This document shows positions 36,160 through 45,501 of a stretch of 64,000 nucleotides of DNA, in pieces. The position numbers were made by a program, and so were the translations under genes. Under the pieces are notes generated by a model. That model was not told where the DNA came from and made no database searches. It worked only from the letters and a program-made list of their open reading frames with translations. The DNA is from Thalassospira lucentensis (GTDB taxonomy: Bacteria > Pseudomonadota > Alphaproteobacteria > Rhodospirillales > Thalassospiraceae), in the NCBI RefSeq assembly GCF_032921865.1, contig NZ_CP136684.1, positions 2,205,001 to 2,269,000 on the forward strand, in the 5' to 3' direction. Each line of letters opens with the position of its first letter. The first letter of the stretch is position 1.

Positions 36160-37521
36160 ATGTCGGAGACCAAGAACACCCGAAATGTATCCCGTCGTAC
36201 GGTTCTTAAAGGAACGGCTGCGACGACAGGGGCTGCGCTGATCGGCGCATCATTCCCGATGCATTTCATCAAAAATGCACATGCACAGACCTTCCGGGGC
36301 GACCCGGGTAGCTCGGGCAGCGTCAAGTTCGGTTTTAACGTTCCACAGTCCGGTCCGTATGCCGACGAGGGCGCCGATGAATTGCGCGCCTATCAGCTCG
36401 CTGTGAAACACCTGAACGGCGAAGGCGATGGCGGCATGCTCAATACCATCAAGCCGCTGGAGCTTAAGGGGAACGGCGTTCTGGGCAAGAAGGTCGAATT
36501 CGTGACCGGTGACACCCAGACCAAATCCGATGCGGCGCGTGCTTCGGCAAAGCGCATGATCGAAAAAGACAATGTTGCAATGATCACCGGTGGTTCATCG
36601 TCCGGTGTGGCGGTGGCCGTTCAGGGGCTGTGTCAGGAAATGGGCGTGATCTTCATGGCCGGTCTGACGCACTCGAATGATACCACCGGCAAGGACAAAA
36701 AGCGGTATGGCTTCCGTCATTTCTTCAACGCTTACATGTCCGGTCAGGCGATTGCGCCGATCCTGAAGGAAGAATATGGCACCGATCGTCGTGCCTATCA
36801 CCTGACGGCCGATTACACCTGGGGCTGGACCCAGGAAGAATCGATCAAGGCCGCAACCGAAAATATCGGCTGGGAAACCGTGAATACCGTTCGCACTCCG
36901 GTTGGTGCGGGTGACTTCTCGCAATATATCACGCCGGTTCTGAACTCTGGCGCGGATGTCCTGATCCTGAACCACTACGGCAAGGACATGGTCAACTCGC
37001 TAACACAGGCGGTTCAGTTCGGTCTGCGCGACAAGCAGGTAAATGGCAAGAACTTCGAAATCGTCGTTCCGCTGTATTCCCGTCTGATGGCACAGGGGGC
37101 CGGTGATGCCGCAAAAGGCATTCTGGGGACCACCAACTGGCACTGGTCGTTGCAGGATGCCGGTTCGCAGGCGTTTGTGAAATCGTTCGGTCAGGAATAC
37201 GGCTTCCCGCCGTCACAGGCCGCACACACCTGCTATGTTCAGGCGCTGCTTTATGCGAATGCCTGCGAAATGGCTGGCACTTTCGCGCCCTGGGAAGTCA
37301 TCAAGCAACTTGAAGGTTTCGAGTTCGATGGTGCGGGCAATGGCCCGACCCTGTATCGCGCAGAAGATCACCAGTGCTTCAAAGACGTTCTGGTCGTGCG
37401 TGGCAAGCAGGAGCCGCAGTCCAACTTCGACCTTCTTGAAGTGGTCAAAGAGGTTCCGCGCGCACAGGTCGAATATCCGGCCGACATGTTCGGCGGGGAA
37501 CTCGGTCCGTATCAGGTCTGA
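36160..37521 (+). CDS. Tat-exported ABC substrate-binding protein (LivJ/amide class)
   Basis: About 453 residues from ATG 36160 with a GGGGAGG ribosome site. A twin-arginine signal (SRRTVLKGTAATTGAALIGA, cleavage after AHA) is followed by a large type I binding fold (VKFGFNVPQSGPYADEGADE). It is longer than classical LivJ and resembles the branched-chain/amide binding proteins that often serve carboxylic or aromatic acids. The divergent ScfR-type regulator suggests a short-chain or acyl-CoA-forming substrate, but this is only inferred. A strong hairpin follows. Confidence 0.92.
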   Translation: MSETKNTRNVSRRTVLKGTAATTGAALIGASFPMHFIKNAHAQTFRGDPGSSGSVKFGFNVPQSGPYADEGADELRAYQLAVKHLNGEGDGGMLNTIKPLELKGNGVLGKKVEFVTGDTQTKSDAARASAKRMIEKDNVAMITGGSSSGVAVAVQGLCQEMGVIFMAGLTHSNDTTGKDKKRYGFRHFFNAYMSGQAIAPILKEEYGTDRRAYHLTADYTWGWTQEESIKAATENIGWETVNTVRTPVGAGDFSQYITPVLNSGADVLILNHYGKDMVNSLTQAVQFGLRDKQVNGKNFEIVVPLYSRLMAQGAGDAAKGILGTTNWHWSLQDAGSQAFVKSFGQEYGFPPSQAAHTCYVQALLYANACEMAGTFAPWEVIKQLEGFEFDGAGNGPTLYRAEDHQCFKDVLVVRGKQEPQSNFDLLEVVKEVPRAQVEYPADMFGGELGPYQV

Positions 37522-37542
37522 TCCCCTTGTAACGTAACAGGC

Positions 37543-37572
37543 TGGGCCGACTGTCATCCGACGGTCGGCCCA
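37543..37572 (+). terminator. Intercistronic hairpin after binding-protein gene
   Basis: TGGGCCGACTGTC (37543-37555) pairs with GACGGTCGGCCCA (37560-37572) with one G-T wobble and a four-base loop (ATCC). It lies 22 bases after the stop and 80 bases before the permease start, without a T-run. It probably favours binding-protein mRNA over the permease part. Confidence 0.65.
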
Positions 37573-37653
37573 ACTGCCCCGATGGGCAATGCTTTTGGCA
37601 AATGCTTTGGCTTTCTGTTCGTTAAGCCCTTTTGAACACGCGGCGGATAATCA

Positions 37654-38670
37654 ATGGACGCTATATTTCTTCAAATCCTGAATGGTCTGGACAAGGGGGG
37701 TGCTTATGCGCTGATTGCCCTTGGTCTGACCCTGGTGTTCGGCACGCTTGGCGTGGTGAACTTTGCCCATGGTGCCATCTTCATGATCGGCGCCTTTTGT
37801 GCGGTGACGCTGGAAAAAATCCTGACGCTTTCTGTTCGGGTCAAGGACGAGTCAGTCACCTTCTTTGACGCCTACAAGGAAACGCCTTATCTCGAAGTCT
37901 GGTTTGGCGATACCGGCACGGCGATTATTGACTGGTCTGTGCCGTTATCAATCATCCTTGCCATTCCGGTGATGCTGGCGATTGGCGTGATTATGGAACG
38001 GGCACTGATCCGGCATTTTTACAAACGTTCCCACGCCGAACAGATCCTTGTGACATTCGGTCTGGCGATCGTGTTGCAGGAACTGATCAAATCCTTCTTC
38101 GGGGCAAACCCGATCCCGCAAGGTGCACCGGAAATTGTTGCCGGTTCTGCCAATATCGGGGCATGGATCGGCCTTGGGGAATCCGTGGTTTATCCATGGT
38201 GGCGTCTGATTTACCTGCTGTTTTCGGCAACAATTATCGGTCTTGTCTTCTCGTTCCTGCATTTCACCACTTACGGGATGGTGGTGCGTGCCGGCATGGC
38301 TGACCGTGCAACGGTCGAGCTGCTTGGCATCAATATCGAACGTCGTTTTACCATTGTGTTTGGCATGGCTGCAGTGGTCGCAGGGCTTGCCGGTGTGATG
38401 TACACACCTGTCTTGCCGCCTGATTACCATCTCGGGATGGACTTCCTTGTCCTGTCCTTTGTCGTCGTCGTTGTCGGCGGCATGGGGTCGCTTCCCGGAG
38501 CGGTGCTGGCGGGTTTCCTGCTTGGTATCCTGCAATCCTTCTCGTCGATGACTGAAGTGAAAGACATCTTTCCCGGTATCGACCAGATCATCATCTACCT
38601 TGTCGCCGTCGTGATTCTGCTGACCCGTCCGCGTGGTCTGATGGGGCGACGGGGCGTGATGGAGAGCTGA
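37654..38670 (+). CDS. Branched-chain-type ABC importer permease (LivH class)
   Basis: A 338-residue permease with about eight membrane segments and typical LivH features ([54 protein letters not shown]). An insertion of roughly 30 residues after the second helix ([19 protein letters not shown]) makes it longer than the other LivH in this window. The LivM start follows one base after its stop. Confidence 0.94.
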   Translation: MDAIFLQILNGLDKGGAYALIALGLTLVFGTLGVVNFAHGAIFMIGAFCAVTLEKILTLSVRVKDESVTFFDAYKETPYLEVWFGDTGTAIIDWSVPLSIILAIPVMLAIGVIMERALIRHFYKRSHAEQILVTFGLAIVLQELIKSFFGANPIPQGAPEIVAGSANIGAWIGLGESVVYPWWRLIYLLFSATIIGLVFSFLHFTTYGMVVRAGMADRATVELLGINIERRFTIVFGMAAVVAGLAGVMYTPVLPPDYHLGMDFLVLSFVVVVVGGMGSLPGAVLAGFLLGILQSFSSMTEVKDIFPGIDQIIIYLVAVVILLTRPRGLMGRRGVMES

Positions 38671-38671
38671 T

Positions 38672-39835
38672 ATGTCAAATACTCAAATCGTCTCGCCCAA
38701 GCAGGACCTGATTTACATGGTGGTTCTGTCGGTTGTGGTCCTGACCATGCCGATCTGGTTGCAGCCTTTCGGTGCGGCCTATCCCGATCTGATGCAGAAA
38801 TTCATGATCTTTGGCATTTTTGCCATCGGTTACAATGTCCTGTTTGGTCTGACCGGTTATCTTTCCTTCGGTCACGCGGCGTTTCTGGGCGTCGGGTCCT
38901 ACACCGCCGTCTGGTCATTCAAACTGCTGTCAATGAATGTCCTGCCGGCAATGATCTTTGCCGTTGCGCTTTCGGGGCTGTTTGCCCTTCTGATCGGCTA
39001 TGTCTCGTTGCGTCGTTCGGGGATTTATTTCTCGATCCTGACGCTGGCTTTTGCGCAGATGTCCTACAATCTGGCCTATTCGGTTCTGACGCCGATCACG
39101 AACGGTGAAACCGGCCTGCAACTGACGCAGGGTGATGCAAGGGTTCTTGACCGGATGGCCGGGATCGAAGCATCGGCGGCATTGCCGACTCCGAACCTGT
39201 TCGGAATAGAGGGGATCGGATATTCCGGCTTTTACATATGCGCGGTTCTTCTGATCATTTCGTTCTTTATCTATCTGCGCATCTTCCGGTCCGCTTTCGG
39301 GTTGAAGTTGCGTGCCATCAAGTCGAACCAGAACCGCATGGGGTATACCGGATATAACACCCGGCCCTACCTGATGACCGCCTTTGTCATTTCGGGCATG
39401 TATGCCGGACTGGCCGGATCACTTCTGGCGGTGACCGATCCGCTGGCCGGGGCGGAGCGCATGCAGTGGACGGCGTCGGGCGAGGTTGTTCTGATCACCA
39501 TTCTTGGTGGTGCGGGAACACTGATCGGGCCGCTTCTGGGTGCGGGGATCATCAAGTATTTCGAAAACATCTTTTCGGCCTTTAACGATCAGGTTCTGCA
39601 AAATGCGTTTTCCTTCCTGCCCGACTGGCTTGGCCATGCGGTGGCATCGGTTGCAGGTCTGTTCGTTGGGGATGGCTGGCACCTGACACTTGGTCTTGTT
39701 TTCATGCTGATCGTGATCTTCCTGCCCGGTGGGGTGATGGAAGGGATCAATCGCCTGTGGCGTCTGATCCGGAACCGTTCAACATCCTTCGAGAATAACG
39801 AAAAAGAACAACAACCTTCGACGAGGGAGGTCTGA
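38672..39835 (+). CDS. Branched-chain-type ABC importer permease (LivM class)
   Basis: A 387-residue LivM permease ([27 protein letters not shown]; loop [19 protein letters not shown]) with an unusually charged C-terminal tail ([21 protein letters not shown]). A GGAGAG ribosome site overlaps the end of livH. Together with LivH it forms the channel. Confidence 0.94.
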   Translation: MSNTQIVSPKQDLIYMVVLSVVVLTMPIWLQPFGAAYPDLMQKFMIFGIFAIGYNVLFGLTGYLSFGHAAFLGVGSYTAVWSFKLLSMNVLPAMIFAVALSGLFALLIGYVSLRRSGIYFSILTLAFAQMSYNLAYSVLTPITNGETGLQLTQGDARVLDRMAGIEASAALPTPNLFGIEGIGYSGFYICAVLLIISFFIYLRIFRSAFGLKLRAIKSNQNRMGYTGYNTRPYLMTAFVISGMYAGLAGSLLAVTDPLAGAERMQWTASGEVVLITILGGAGTLIGPLLGAGIIKYFENIFSAFNDQVLQNAFSFLPDWLGHAVASVAGLFVGDGWHLTLGLVFMLIVIFLPGGVMEGINRLWRLIRNRSTSFENNEKEQQPSTREV

Positions 39836-39838
39836 TCG

Positions 39839-40600
39839 ATGTCCGAATACATTCTTGATGTTACCGATGTCGACAAGCATTTCGGCGGCCTGCGGGCCCT
39901 GTCCGACATCAATCTTCGGGTCAAGGAAGGCACCGTTCATGCCATCATCGGCCCGAACGGGGCGGGAAAATCGACCCTGCTTAACGTGATTGTCGGGCGT
40001 CTTGCGCCCAATCGCGGGCGGGTGTTGCTGGGGGACGAGGTTCTGACCGGCAAAAATCCGTATGAGATCAACCAGCTTGGTGTCGCACGTGTTTTCCAGA
40101 CGCCGGAAATTTTTCCGGAACTGTCGTTGCTGCAAAATGTGATGGTACCGGCACTGGCCAAGCGTGATGGCGAGTTTAACCTGAGCTTTCTCAAGAGCCT
40201 GTTTTCGGAACGCGAAATTCGCGATCAGGCGGAACACATGCTTGAGGATGTCGGGCTGATCGAACACAAGGATCATCTGGCAGGATCAATGTCGCGCGGG
40301 GATAAACGTCGTCTTGAACTGGCGATGTGCCTGAGCCAGCGGCCTAAACTGTTCCTGCTGGATGAGCCGACCGCTGGTATGTCGCGACATGACACCAACC
40401 GCACGATTGATCTGCTCAAACGGATCAAGGAACGCGGGATGACCAAGGTGATCATCGAACATGACATGCATGTCGTGTTCAGTCTGGCAGACCGCATCAG
40501 CGTTCTGGCGCAGGGTGCGATCATTGCCGAAGGCACCCCGGAAGAGGTGCGCAACAATCCCAAGGTCAAGGAAGCCTATCTCGGAGGGGAAACTGTATGA
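39839..40600 (+). CDS. Branched-chain-type ABC importer ATPase (LivG class)
   Basis: A 253-residue ATPase with Walker A GPNGAGKST, Walker B LFLLDEPTAGM and switch histidine in IIEHDM. The signature segment is MSRGDKRRLELAM, a common LivG variant of the C-loop. It begins three bases after livM and overlaps livF as ATGA. Confidence 0.94.
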   Translation: MSEYILDVTDVDKHFGGLRALSDINLRVKEGTVHAIIGPNGAGKSTLLNVIVGRLAPNRGRVLLGDEVLTGKNPYEINQLGVARVFQTPEIFPELSLLQNVMVPALAKRDGEFNLSFLKSLFSEREIRDQAEHMLEDVGLIEHKDHLAGSMSRGDKRRLELAMCLSQRPKLFLLDEPTAGMSRHDTNRTIDLLKRIKERGMTKVIIEHDMHVVFSLADRISVLAQGAIIAEGTPEEVRNNPKVKEAYLGGETV

Positions 40601-41349
40601 ACGCGGTCCCGCAAACCAAACCCGTCATGAAACAGGGCGGTGATCCGGCCTTCTTCTCGGTCTATGATCTGCATGCCTATTACGGCGAGAGCTATATCGT
40701 GCAGGGTGTCAGCTTTGACATTCGCGAGGGCGAAATTCTTGCCCTTCTGGGGCGTAACGGTGCCGGTAAGACATCGACCCTGCGTGCGCTTGCGCGGATG
40801 GCCGATCCGGAACTCAAGCATGGTGAAATCTGGCTCGATCATCAGCCGCTTCACACCATGAAGGCGTGGCAGGCCGCCCGCCTGGGGCTGCAGCTTGTGC
40901 CCGAAGACCGCCGCATCATTCCGGGTATGACGGTTGAGCAGAATCTTGAACTGGCCCAGATTGCCGAGCCGATTGGATGGTCGATCCAGCGCATTTACGA
41001 ACTGTTCCCCCGTCTTGGTGAACGTGCCGAGCAGGAAGCGATCACCCTTTCGGGCGGGGAGCAGCAGATGCTGGCGATCGGGCGGGCATTGGCACGTGAT
41101 ATCAAGCTGCTGTTGCTTGATGAACCGTATGAAGGTCTTGCACCGGTGATTGTCCAGGAGATTGAAAAGACGCTTCAGAATGTCAAAAAGCTTGGCATCA
41201 CCACCATCATTGTCGAGCAGAACGCGATTGCTGCACTTAAGCTTGCTGATCGCGCGATCATCATGGATAGCGGCCAGATCGTGTTTGACGGTACCGCGCA
41301 GGCGGTTCTCGATGATACCGAATTGCGTGATCAGTATCTTGCGATCTGA
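40597..41349 (+). CDS. Branched-chain-type ABC importer ATPase (LivF class)
   Basis: A 250-residue LivF ATPase with Walker A GRNGAGKTS, signature LSGGEQQML, Walker B LLLLDEPYEGLAP and the LivF-typical IVEQN in place of a switch histidine. It is the last gene of the five-gene importer operon and is followed by two hairpins ending in a good terminator. Confidence 0.94.
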   Translation: MNAVPQTKPVMKQGGDPAFFSVYDLHAYYGESYIVQGVSFDIREGEILALLGRNGAGKTSTLRALARMADPELKHGEIWLDHQPLHTMKAWQAARLGLQLVPEDRRIIPGMTVEQNLELAQIAEPIGWSIQRIYELFPRLGERAEQEAITLSGGEQQMLAIGRALARDIKLLLLDEPYEGLAPVIVQEIEKTLQNVKKLGITTIIVEQNAIAALKLADRAIIMDSGQIVFDGTAQAVLDDTELRDQYLAI

Positions 41350-41371
41350 TTTTTGACCTGACAGGGGGAGG

Positions 41372-41405
41372 ATCCCGGCATCTTTGGGTAAGGGTGTGCC
41401 GGGAT
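41372..41405 (+). repeat. Inverted repeat just after livF
   Basis: ATCCCGGCA (41372-41380) and TGCCGGGAT (41397-41405) form a nine-base stem with a 16-base loop. It precedes the main terminator by three bases and may be part of a double-hairpin end structure. Confidence 0.55.
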
Positions 41406-41408
41406 GTC

Positions 41409-41438
41409 AAAAGGCCGCGCCATTGTGCGCGGCCTTTT
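41409..41438 (+). terminator. Rho-independent terminator of the liv operon
   Basis: AAAAGGCCGCGC (41409-41420) pairs with GCGCGGCCTTTT (41427-41438) around a six-base loop. The A/T-run arms make it bidirectional in principle; on the plus strand it ends livF transcription before the phosphopantetheinyl transferase gene. Confidence 0.85.
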
Positions 41439-41566
41439 CCGTATTCATGTATTGCCGATTATATGCCAACCGCAGATAGCCGGTTCACAATTGCGGGCTC
41501 CCGGTGCACAATGGATGCTGCAGACAGGCTTCATGACGGGTTGCCAAACAGCAAGCGGAAGCACGT

Positions 41567-42349
41567 ATGGAAAATATTCGGGTCCTCGGAACCGGGCATA
41601 TTGATCTGGCGCGTGATGATATGGGCGAAGTTGATATCGCCATCGGGCTGTTGCGTGCCACGCTTGCGCATGTGGCTGTTTGCAATGAAGGCGAAGCCGG
41701 CGAGGATGCCGAAAACTGGCTCCATCCCGAAGAACTGTCTTTGGCGCGCCGGATGAGCCACGATGGCCGCCGTACCAGCTATATCGCCGGGCGGGTTGCC
41801 GCCAAAATTTCCCTGACCAGCTGGCTTGCGACCGATGAGCCGGATCGTTTCTGGGTGCGGCCGGGGGTGTTCGGGCAGCCGTTTATTGATGGCACATCGG
41901 CAATCGGGTCCGGGCTGGGGCATAAGCTTCCCTGTGTCAGTATCGCGCACAGCGAAGATGCTTCCATGGCGATGGCCTATCACCGGGCCCATCCGATGGG
42001 TATTGATCTTGCACCCATTGACGAAGATGCGATGCCGTTATTGCAGGCGGAACTGACCCGCGAGGAACTTGCGGTGATGGCAAAGCTTGACCTGCCGGAA
42101 TGTGACGCTGCCCAGCTTCTCTGGAGCTGCAAGGAAAGCCTTGGCAAAACGCTTAATACTGCCCTGATGGTGCCGCTTCCGGTTTTCGAGGTGGCAGAGC
42201 TGATAGAAGAACCGCCCTTTATCACGATCCATTACCGTAATTTCGAGCAATTCCGCACCATTGCCTGCCGCAATCAAACCGGCTGGTTTACCCTGACCCT
42301 GCCACGTGAAACCGAAATTACCGATACGTCATGGCTTGAATGTATCTGA
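41567..42349 (+). CDS. 4'-phosphopantetheinyl transferase (Sfp type)
   Basis: A 260-residue Sfp-type transferase. The P-loop-like region RRTSYIAGRVAAK, the magnesium-site motif MGIDLAPID and the WSCKESLGKTL helix are the family's three core motifs. It moves phosphopantetheine from CoA onto acyl or peptidyl carrier proteins. A GGAAG ribosome site precedes ATG 41567. No carrier-protein or megasynthase gene is visible in the window, so its targets lie elsewhere. It is convergent with the Lrp gene. Confidence 0.88.
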   Translation: MENIRVLGTGHIDLARDDMGEVDIAIGLLRATLAHVAVCNEGEAGEDAENWLHPEELSLARRMSHDGRRTSYIAGRVAAKISLTSWLATDEPDRFWVRPGVFGQPFIDGTSAIGSGLGHKLPCVSIAHSEDASMAMAYHRAHPMGIDLAPIDEDAMPLLQAELTREELAVMAKLDLPECDAAQLLWSCKESLGKTLNTALMVPLPVFEVAELIEEPPFITIHYRNFEQFRTIACRNQTGWFTLTLPRETEITDTSWLECI

Positions 42350-42367
42350 TTGCGTCGGCGGACGTGC

Positions 42368-42838
42368 CTAGCCGGTTTCAACGGCCAAACCTTCGAAGTC
42401 TTTCAGGACGTTAAGCACAATCGATGTTTTGACATGCTGCACGGAATCGTGAGGCAGCAAAACCTCGTTCACGAAATGCGAAAGGGCGGCAAGGTCTTTG
42501 GTCACGACCTTCAGGTGATAATCCATTTCCCCGGTCAGGGAATAGGCTTCCAGTACTTCGGGAAGGTTGGCCAGCAGTTCGGAAAACCGTTTGGCATTGT
42601 CGCGATTATGGGTGGCCAGGGTCACGGAAATTACCACCATCAGGCCAAGGCCCATTTTTTGCCGGTCAATATCGGCGCGGTATCCGCGAATGAAACCTTC
42701 GGCCTCCAGCCGGGCGCGGCGGCGCGAACATTGCGACGGCGATAATGCGATCCGTTCTGACAGATCATTGTTGGTCAGACGCCCGTCGCGCTGCAATTCG
42801 GCAAGCAGTTTCAGATCAAGTTTATCAAGTTGCGTCAT
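42368..42838 (-). CDS. Lrp/AsnC-family regulator next to hppD
   Basis: A 156-residue regulator: N-terminal HTH (LTNNDLSERIALSPSQCSRRRARLEAEGFI) and C-terminal RAM ligand/oligomer domain (VLEAYSLTGEMDYHLKVV). It diverges from the 4-hydroxyphenylpyruvate dioxygenase gene across 142 bases. Lrp-type proteins commonly activate adjacent amino acid catabolic genes, so tyrosine or phenylalanine may be the effector. Confidence 0.92.
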   Translation of the reverse strand: MTQLDKLDLKLLAELQRDGRLTNNDLSERIALSPSQCSRRRARLEAEGFIRGYRADIDRQKMGLGLMVVISVTLATHNRDNAKRFSELLANLPEVLEAYSLTGEMDYHLKVVTKDLAALSHFVNEVLLPHDSVQHVKTSIVLNVLKDFEGLAVETG

Positions 42839-42980
42839 TCATGCACCATTTTGATGATCTGCGCATGATATGTGTATGAAATAGCGAAAATCAACCGTGA
42901 ATGCACGCACATTGCGGCCGATCTGGCGCAAGATAGGTCCATAACAAGAACCTTTCTAATTCCAGATCAAGGAGCCTTCG

Positions 42981-44093
42981 ATGGGACCGTTTCCACATGA
43001 TGCCCCCCGCGCAACGATCACTGCCGATAACCCGGCCGGAACGGATGGCTTTGAGTTTGTCGAATTTGCCCATGAAGAGGCCGAGAAGCTTGAAACCCTG
43101 TTTACGCGCATGGGCTATACGCCGGTTGCCAAGCACAAATCAAAAAACATTACCGTCTGGCGTCAGGGTGACATCAATTACATCCTGAATGCCGAGCCCG
43201 GTTCGCACGGGATGAAATTTGTTGAAAAGCACGGCCCCTGTGCGCCGTCGATGGCGTGGCGGGTGGTCGATGCCAAGCATGCCTTTGATCACGCGGTTTC
43301 CAAGGGCGCGGAGCCGTATACGGGCGATGACAAAACCCTTGATGTCCCGGCGATTGTCGGCATTGGCGGGTCGCTTCTGTATTTCATCGATGCGTATGGT
43401 GAAACCGGTTCGGCCTATGATACGGAATTTGACTGGCTGGGCGAACGTGACCCGAAACCCGAAGGGGTCGGTTTCTATTATCTCGACCATCTGACGCATA
43501 ATGTCTATCGCGGCAATATGGATAAATGGTGGGATTTCTATCGCGACCTGTTCAATTTCAAACAGATTCACTTCTTTGATATTGCGGGTAAAATCACCGG
43601 TCTGGTCAGCCGCGCGATTACATCGCCGTGCGGCAAAATCCGTATTCCGTTAAACGAATCAACCGATGACAAAAGCCAGATCGAGGAATACCTCAAAAAA
43701 TACAACGGCGAAGGCATCCAGCATATCGCGGTGGGCACGGACGGTATCTATGACGCGACCGACAGGCTTGCGGCCAATGACCTTAAATTCATGCCGGGGC
43801 CGCCAGATACCTATTACGAAAAATCCCATGACCGTGTGCAGGGGCATGACGAGCCGATTGAGCGCATGAAAAAACATGGCATCCTGATCGATGGCGAGGG
43901 CGTTGTGGATGGCGGCATGACCAAAATCCTGTTGCAGATTTTCTCGAAAACCGTGATCGGCCCGATCTTCTTTGAATTCATCCAGCGCAAGGGCGATGAA
44001 GGCTTTGGCGAGGGCAATTTCCGTGCCCTGTTTGAAAGCATCGAAGAAGACCAGATCCGTCGCGGCGTTCTGAAAGTCGATGCAGCGGAATAA
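42981..44093 (+). CDS. hppD: 4-hydroxyphenylpyruvate dioxygenase
   Basis: A 370-residue HPPD with two VOC-like domains. The three iron ligands are visible: His in YYLDHLTHNVYRG, His in GEGIQHIAVGTDG, and Glu in PIFFEFIQRKG. It converts 4-hydroxyphenylpyruvate to homogentisate, the entry to the pathway completed by hmgA, the fumarylacetoacetase and maiA 6-10 kb downstream. AAGGAG precedes ATG 42981 and a strong terminator follows. Confidence 0.97.
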   Translation: MGPFPHDAPRATITADNPAGTDGFEFVEFAHEEAEKLETLFTRMGYTPVAKHKSKNITVWRQGDINYILNAEPGSHGMKFVEKHGPCAPSMAWRVVDAKHAFDHAVSKGAEPYTGDDKTLDVPAIVGIGGSLLYFIDAYGETGSAYDTEFDWLGERDPKPEGVGFYYLDHLTHNVYRGNMDKWWDFYRDLFNFKQIHFFDIAGKITGLVSRAITSPCGKIRIPLNESTDDKSQIEEYLKKYNGEGIQHIAVGTDGIYDATDRLAANDLKFMPGPPDTYYEKSHDRVQGHDEPIERMKKHGILIDGEGVVDGGMTKILLQIFSKTVIGPIFFEFIQRKGDEGFGEGNFRALFESIEEDQIRRGVLKVDAAE

Positions 44094-44114
44094 TCGTTGG
44101 TGAGAGATATTTTA

Positions 44115-44146
44115 CAAAAGCCCGGATTGCGTCATCCGGGCTTTTG
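44115..44146. terminator. Bidirectional terminator between hppD and GNAT gene
   Basis: CAAAAGCCCGGAT (44115-44127) pairs with ATCCGGGCTTTTG (44134-44146) around a six-base loop, with A/T arms on both sides. It lies between convergent genes and serves both. Confidence 0.9.
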
Positions 44147-44158
44147 CTATCTTGCCTT

Positions 44159-44611
44159 TCAGACAGACAGATTCTTTTCAAAATAAACGCGGTTGAACCC
44201 GTTTTCAGTACGCCGTCCTGTTTCGACATAACCAAGATGCGGATAGATCGATAAATTCGCAGTCATCTTTTCATTGGTATAAAGACGCATATGGGAAAAT
44301 CCCTGCTGCCTTGCGTTTTCCTCGCAAAAGGCCATTAGGCGTTTACCAATACCGCGCCCTTTCTGGTCGGGCATAACCGCAATGTTTTCGAGCATCATGG
44401 TCGTGTCGTCGTCAGGGTAAAAAACGATAAACCCGACAACTTGGTTTTTGTCATCGGTTGCGATGTGAACATGCCCGGCCATAATTTGTGCAGCAAAATC
44501 GGCGGTCATGGGGGCCGGTTTGCGCCCGATGATGGCAACATATTGCTGATAAGCCGAAATGGCGCAGTCGCGGATGGCGGTTTCATCGCTCGGCCGGGCA
44601 GGGCGGATCAT
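44159..44611 (-). CDS. GNAT-family N-acetyltransferase
   Basis: A 150-residue GNAT protein with the acetyl-CoA-binding motif A (IAVMPDQKGRGIGKRLMAFCEENARQQG) and motif B (YPHLGYVETGRR). It acetylates an amine on an unknown small molecule or protein. It stands alone, convergent with hppD. Confidence 0.87.
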   Translation of the reverse strand: MIRPARPSDETAIRDCAISAYQQYVAIIGRKPAPMTADFAAQIMAGHVHIATDDKNQVVGFIVFYPDDDTTMMLENIAVMPDQKGRGIGKRLMAFCEENARQQGFSHMRLYTNEKMTANLSIYPHLGYVETGRRTENGFNRVYFEKNLSV

Positions 44612-44688
44612 GTCGTTCCCAAATCAGTTGTGGCACCATGATTTTTTTATGATTGTGCAAGTAAATCAATGGGTTTTGACCGTGCTGG

Positions 44689-44720
44689 GAACTTTTTCCG
44701 GATTTTTTAGAAAAAAGTTC
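44689..44720. repeat. AT-rich inverted repeat
   Basis: GAACTTTTT (44689-44697) and AAAAAGTTC (44712-44720) form a nine-base stem with a 14-base T-rich loop. It lies 78 bases upstream of the GNAT start and could be a weak terminator or regulatory site. Confidence 0.45.
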
Positions 44721-44782
44721 TTGATTTGTTCTTATCATTGTGTCATAAAGATAAAGTCAACAGGACAAATGGGTCCGGAGAC

Positions 44783-44820
44783 AAAACCCGCAAAGCGTGA
44801 TTCGCTTTTGCGGGTTTTTT
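44783..44820 (+). terminator. Strong plus-strand terminator with no gene before it
   Basis: AAACCCGCAAAGCG (44784-44797) pairs with CGCTTTTGCGGGTTT (44803-44817) with one bulge and is followed by T. No coding region on the plus strand precedes it after the hppD terminator, so it may end a small RNA that starts near 44750. Confidence 0.7.
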
Positions 44821-45501
44821 GCGTTTCGGGCGGCAAAACAGGAATGAGACGATGACAGGGCAGCGATCTGACAGGATGACATGGCGGGGACGGCGTCGCC
44901 AAAGGGACGTCAATGGCGCATGGAAAAGTCATTACGGCGGTGGTGCATCCGGGCCGTGAGGCCGTCGGAAATTTACGAAAAACGGGTGTTTATCATGACG
45001 GGAGAGATGTGCCCTTGGGGCAAGGGCGTTTGTTCGGGGCTGGGATAGCCGGGGCGAGGTGAAGCTGGTTCGGTCCAGCTCAGTCCAGTCCGGTCGGTGA
45101 AGCGCGAAAATGCCGAGAATCAGCGGGCCCGAATTGCGCCCGGATTGGATCGGCATTGGATCGGCTGGCCGGGGTGCCGGGATTGGCTGGTGGGATTGGT
45201 TGCCAGCGGGCCGATGCATCGTTCGGACATGCCAACAGGCCGATCATCGATGGCGGGACGTGGGTCTGCCATGCGGCAATGTTCTTGCCTTTGGGGTGGG
45301 GTGCGTTTTCGCCGTCCATCGAAAGCCAGAAATTTTTGTTTGGGGCAGCGGTGACTGGGCGAGGCCGGTCTGGTGCTGCCCGGTTCAGTTCATCCCCGTC
45401 TCGTTCTGTCCGCTTTCGTCTGGCCCACCCGGTCGGTGGTGTTTGGTGATGCCGAGGGGTAGCAGGGCTGGTTGGTGGGATTGGCTTGTCGATGGATCAA
45501 A
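44821..45501. other. Long intergenic stretch without a convincing gene
   Basis: About 680 bases rich in short GGATT, TGGGATTGG and GTCCAG-like repeats (for example near 45170-45200 and 45465-45490). Several open frames exist on both strands, but none starts after a ribosome site and none has recognisable protein-like composition. It may be decayed DNA or spacer between hppD and the TRAP operon. Confidence 0.6.
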
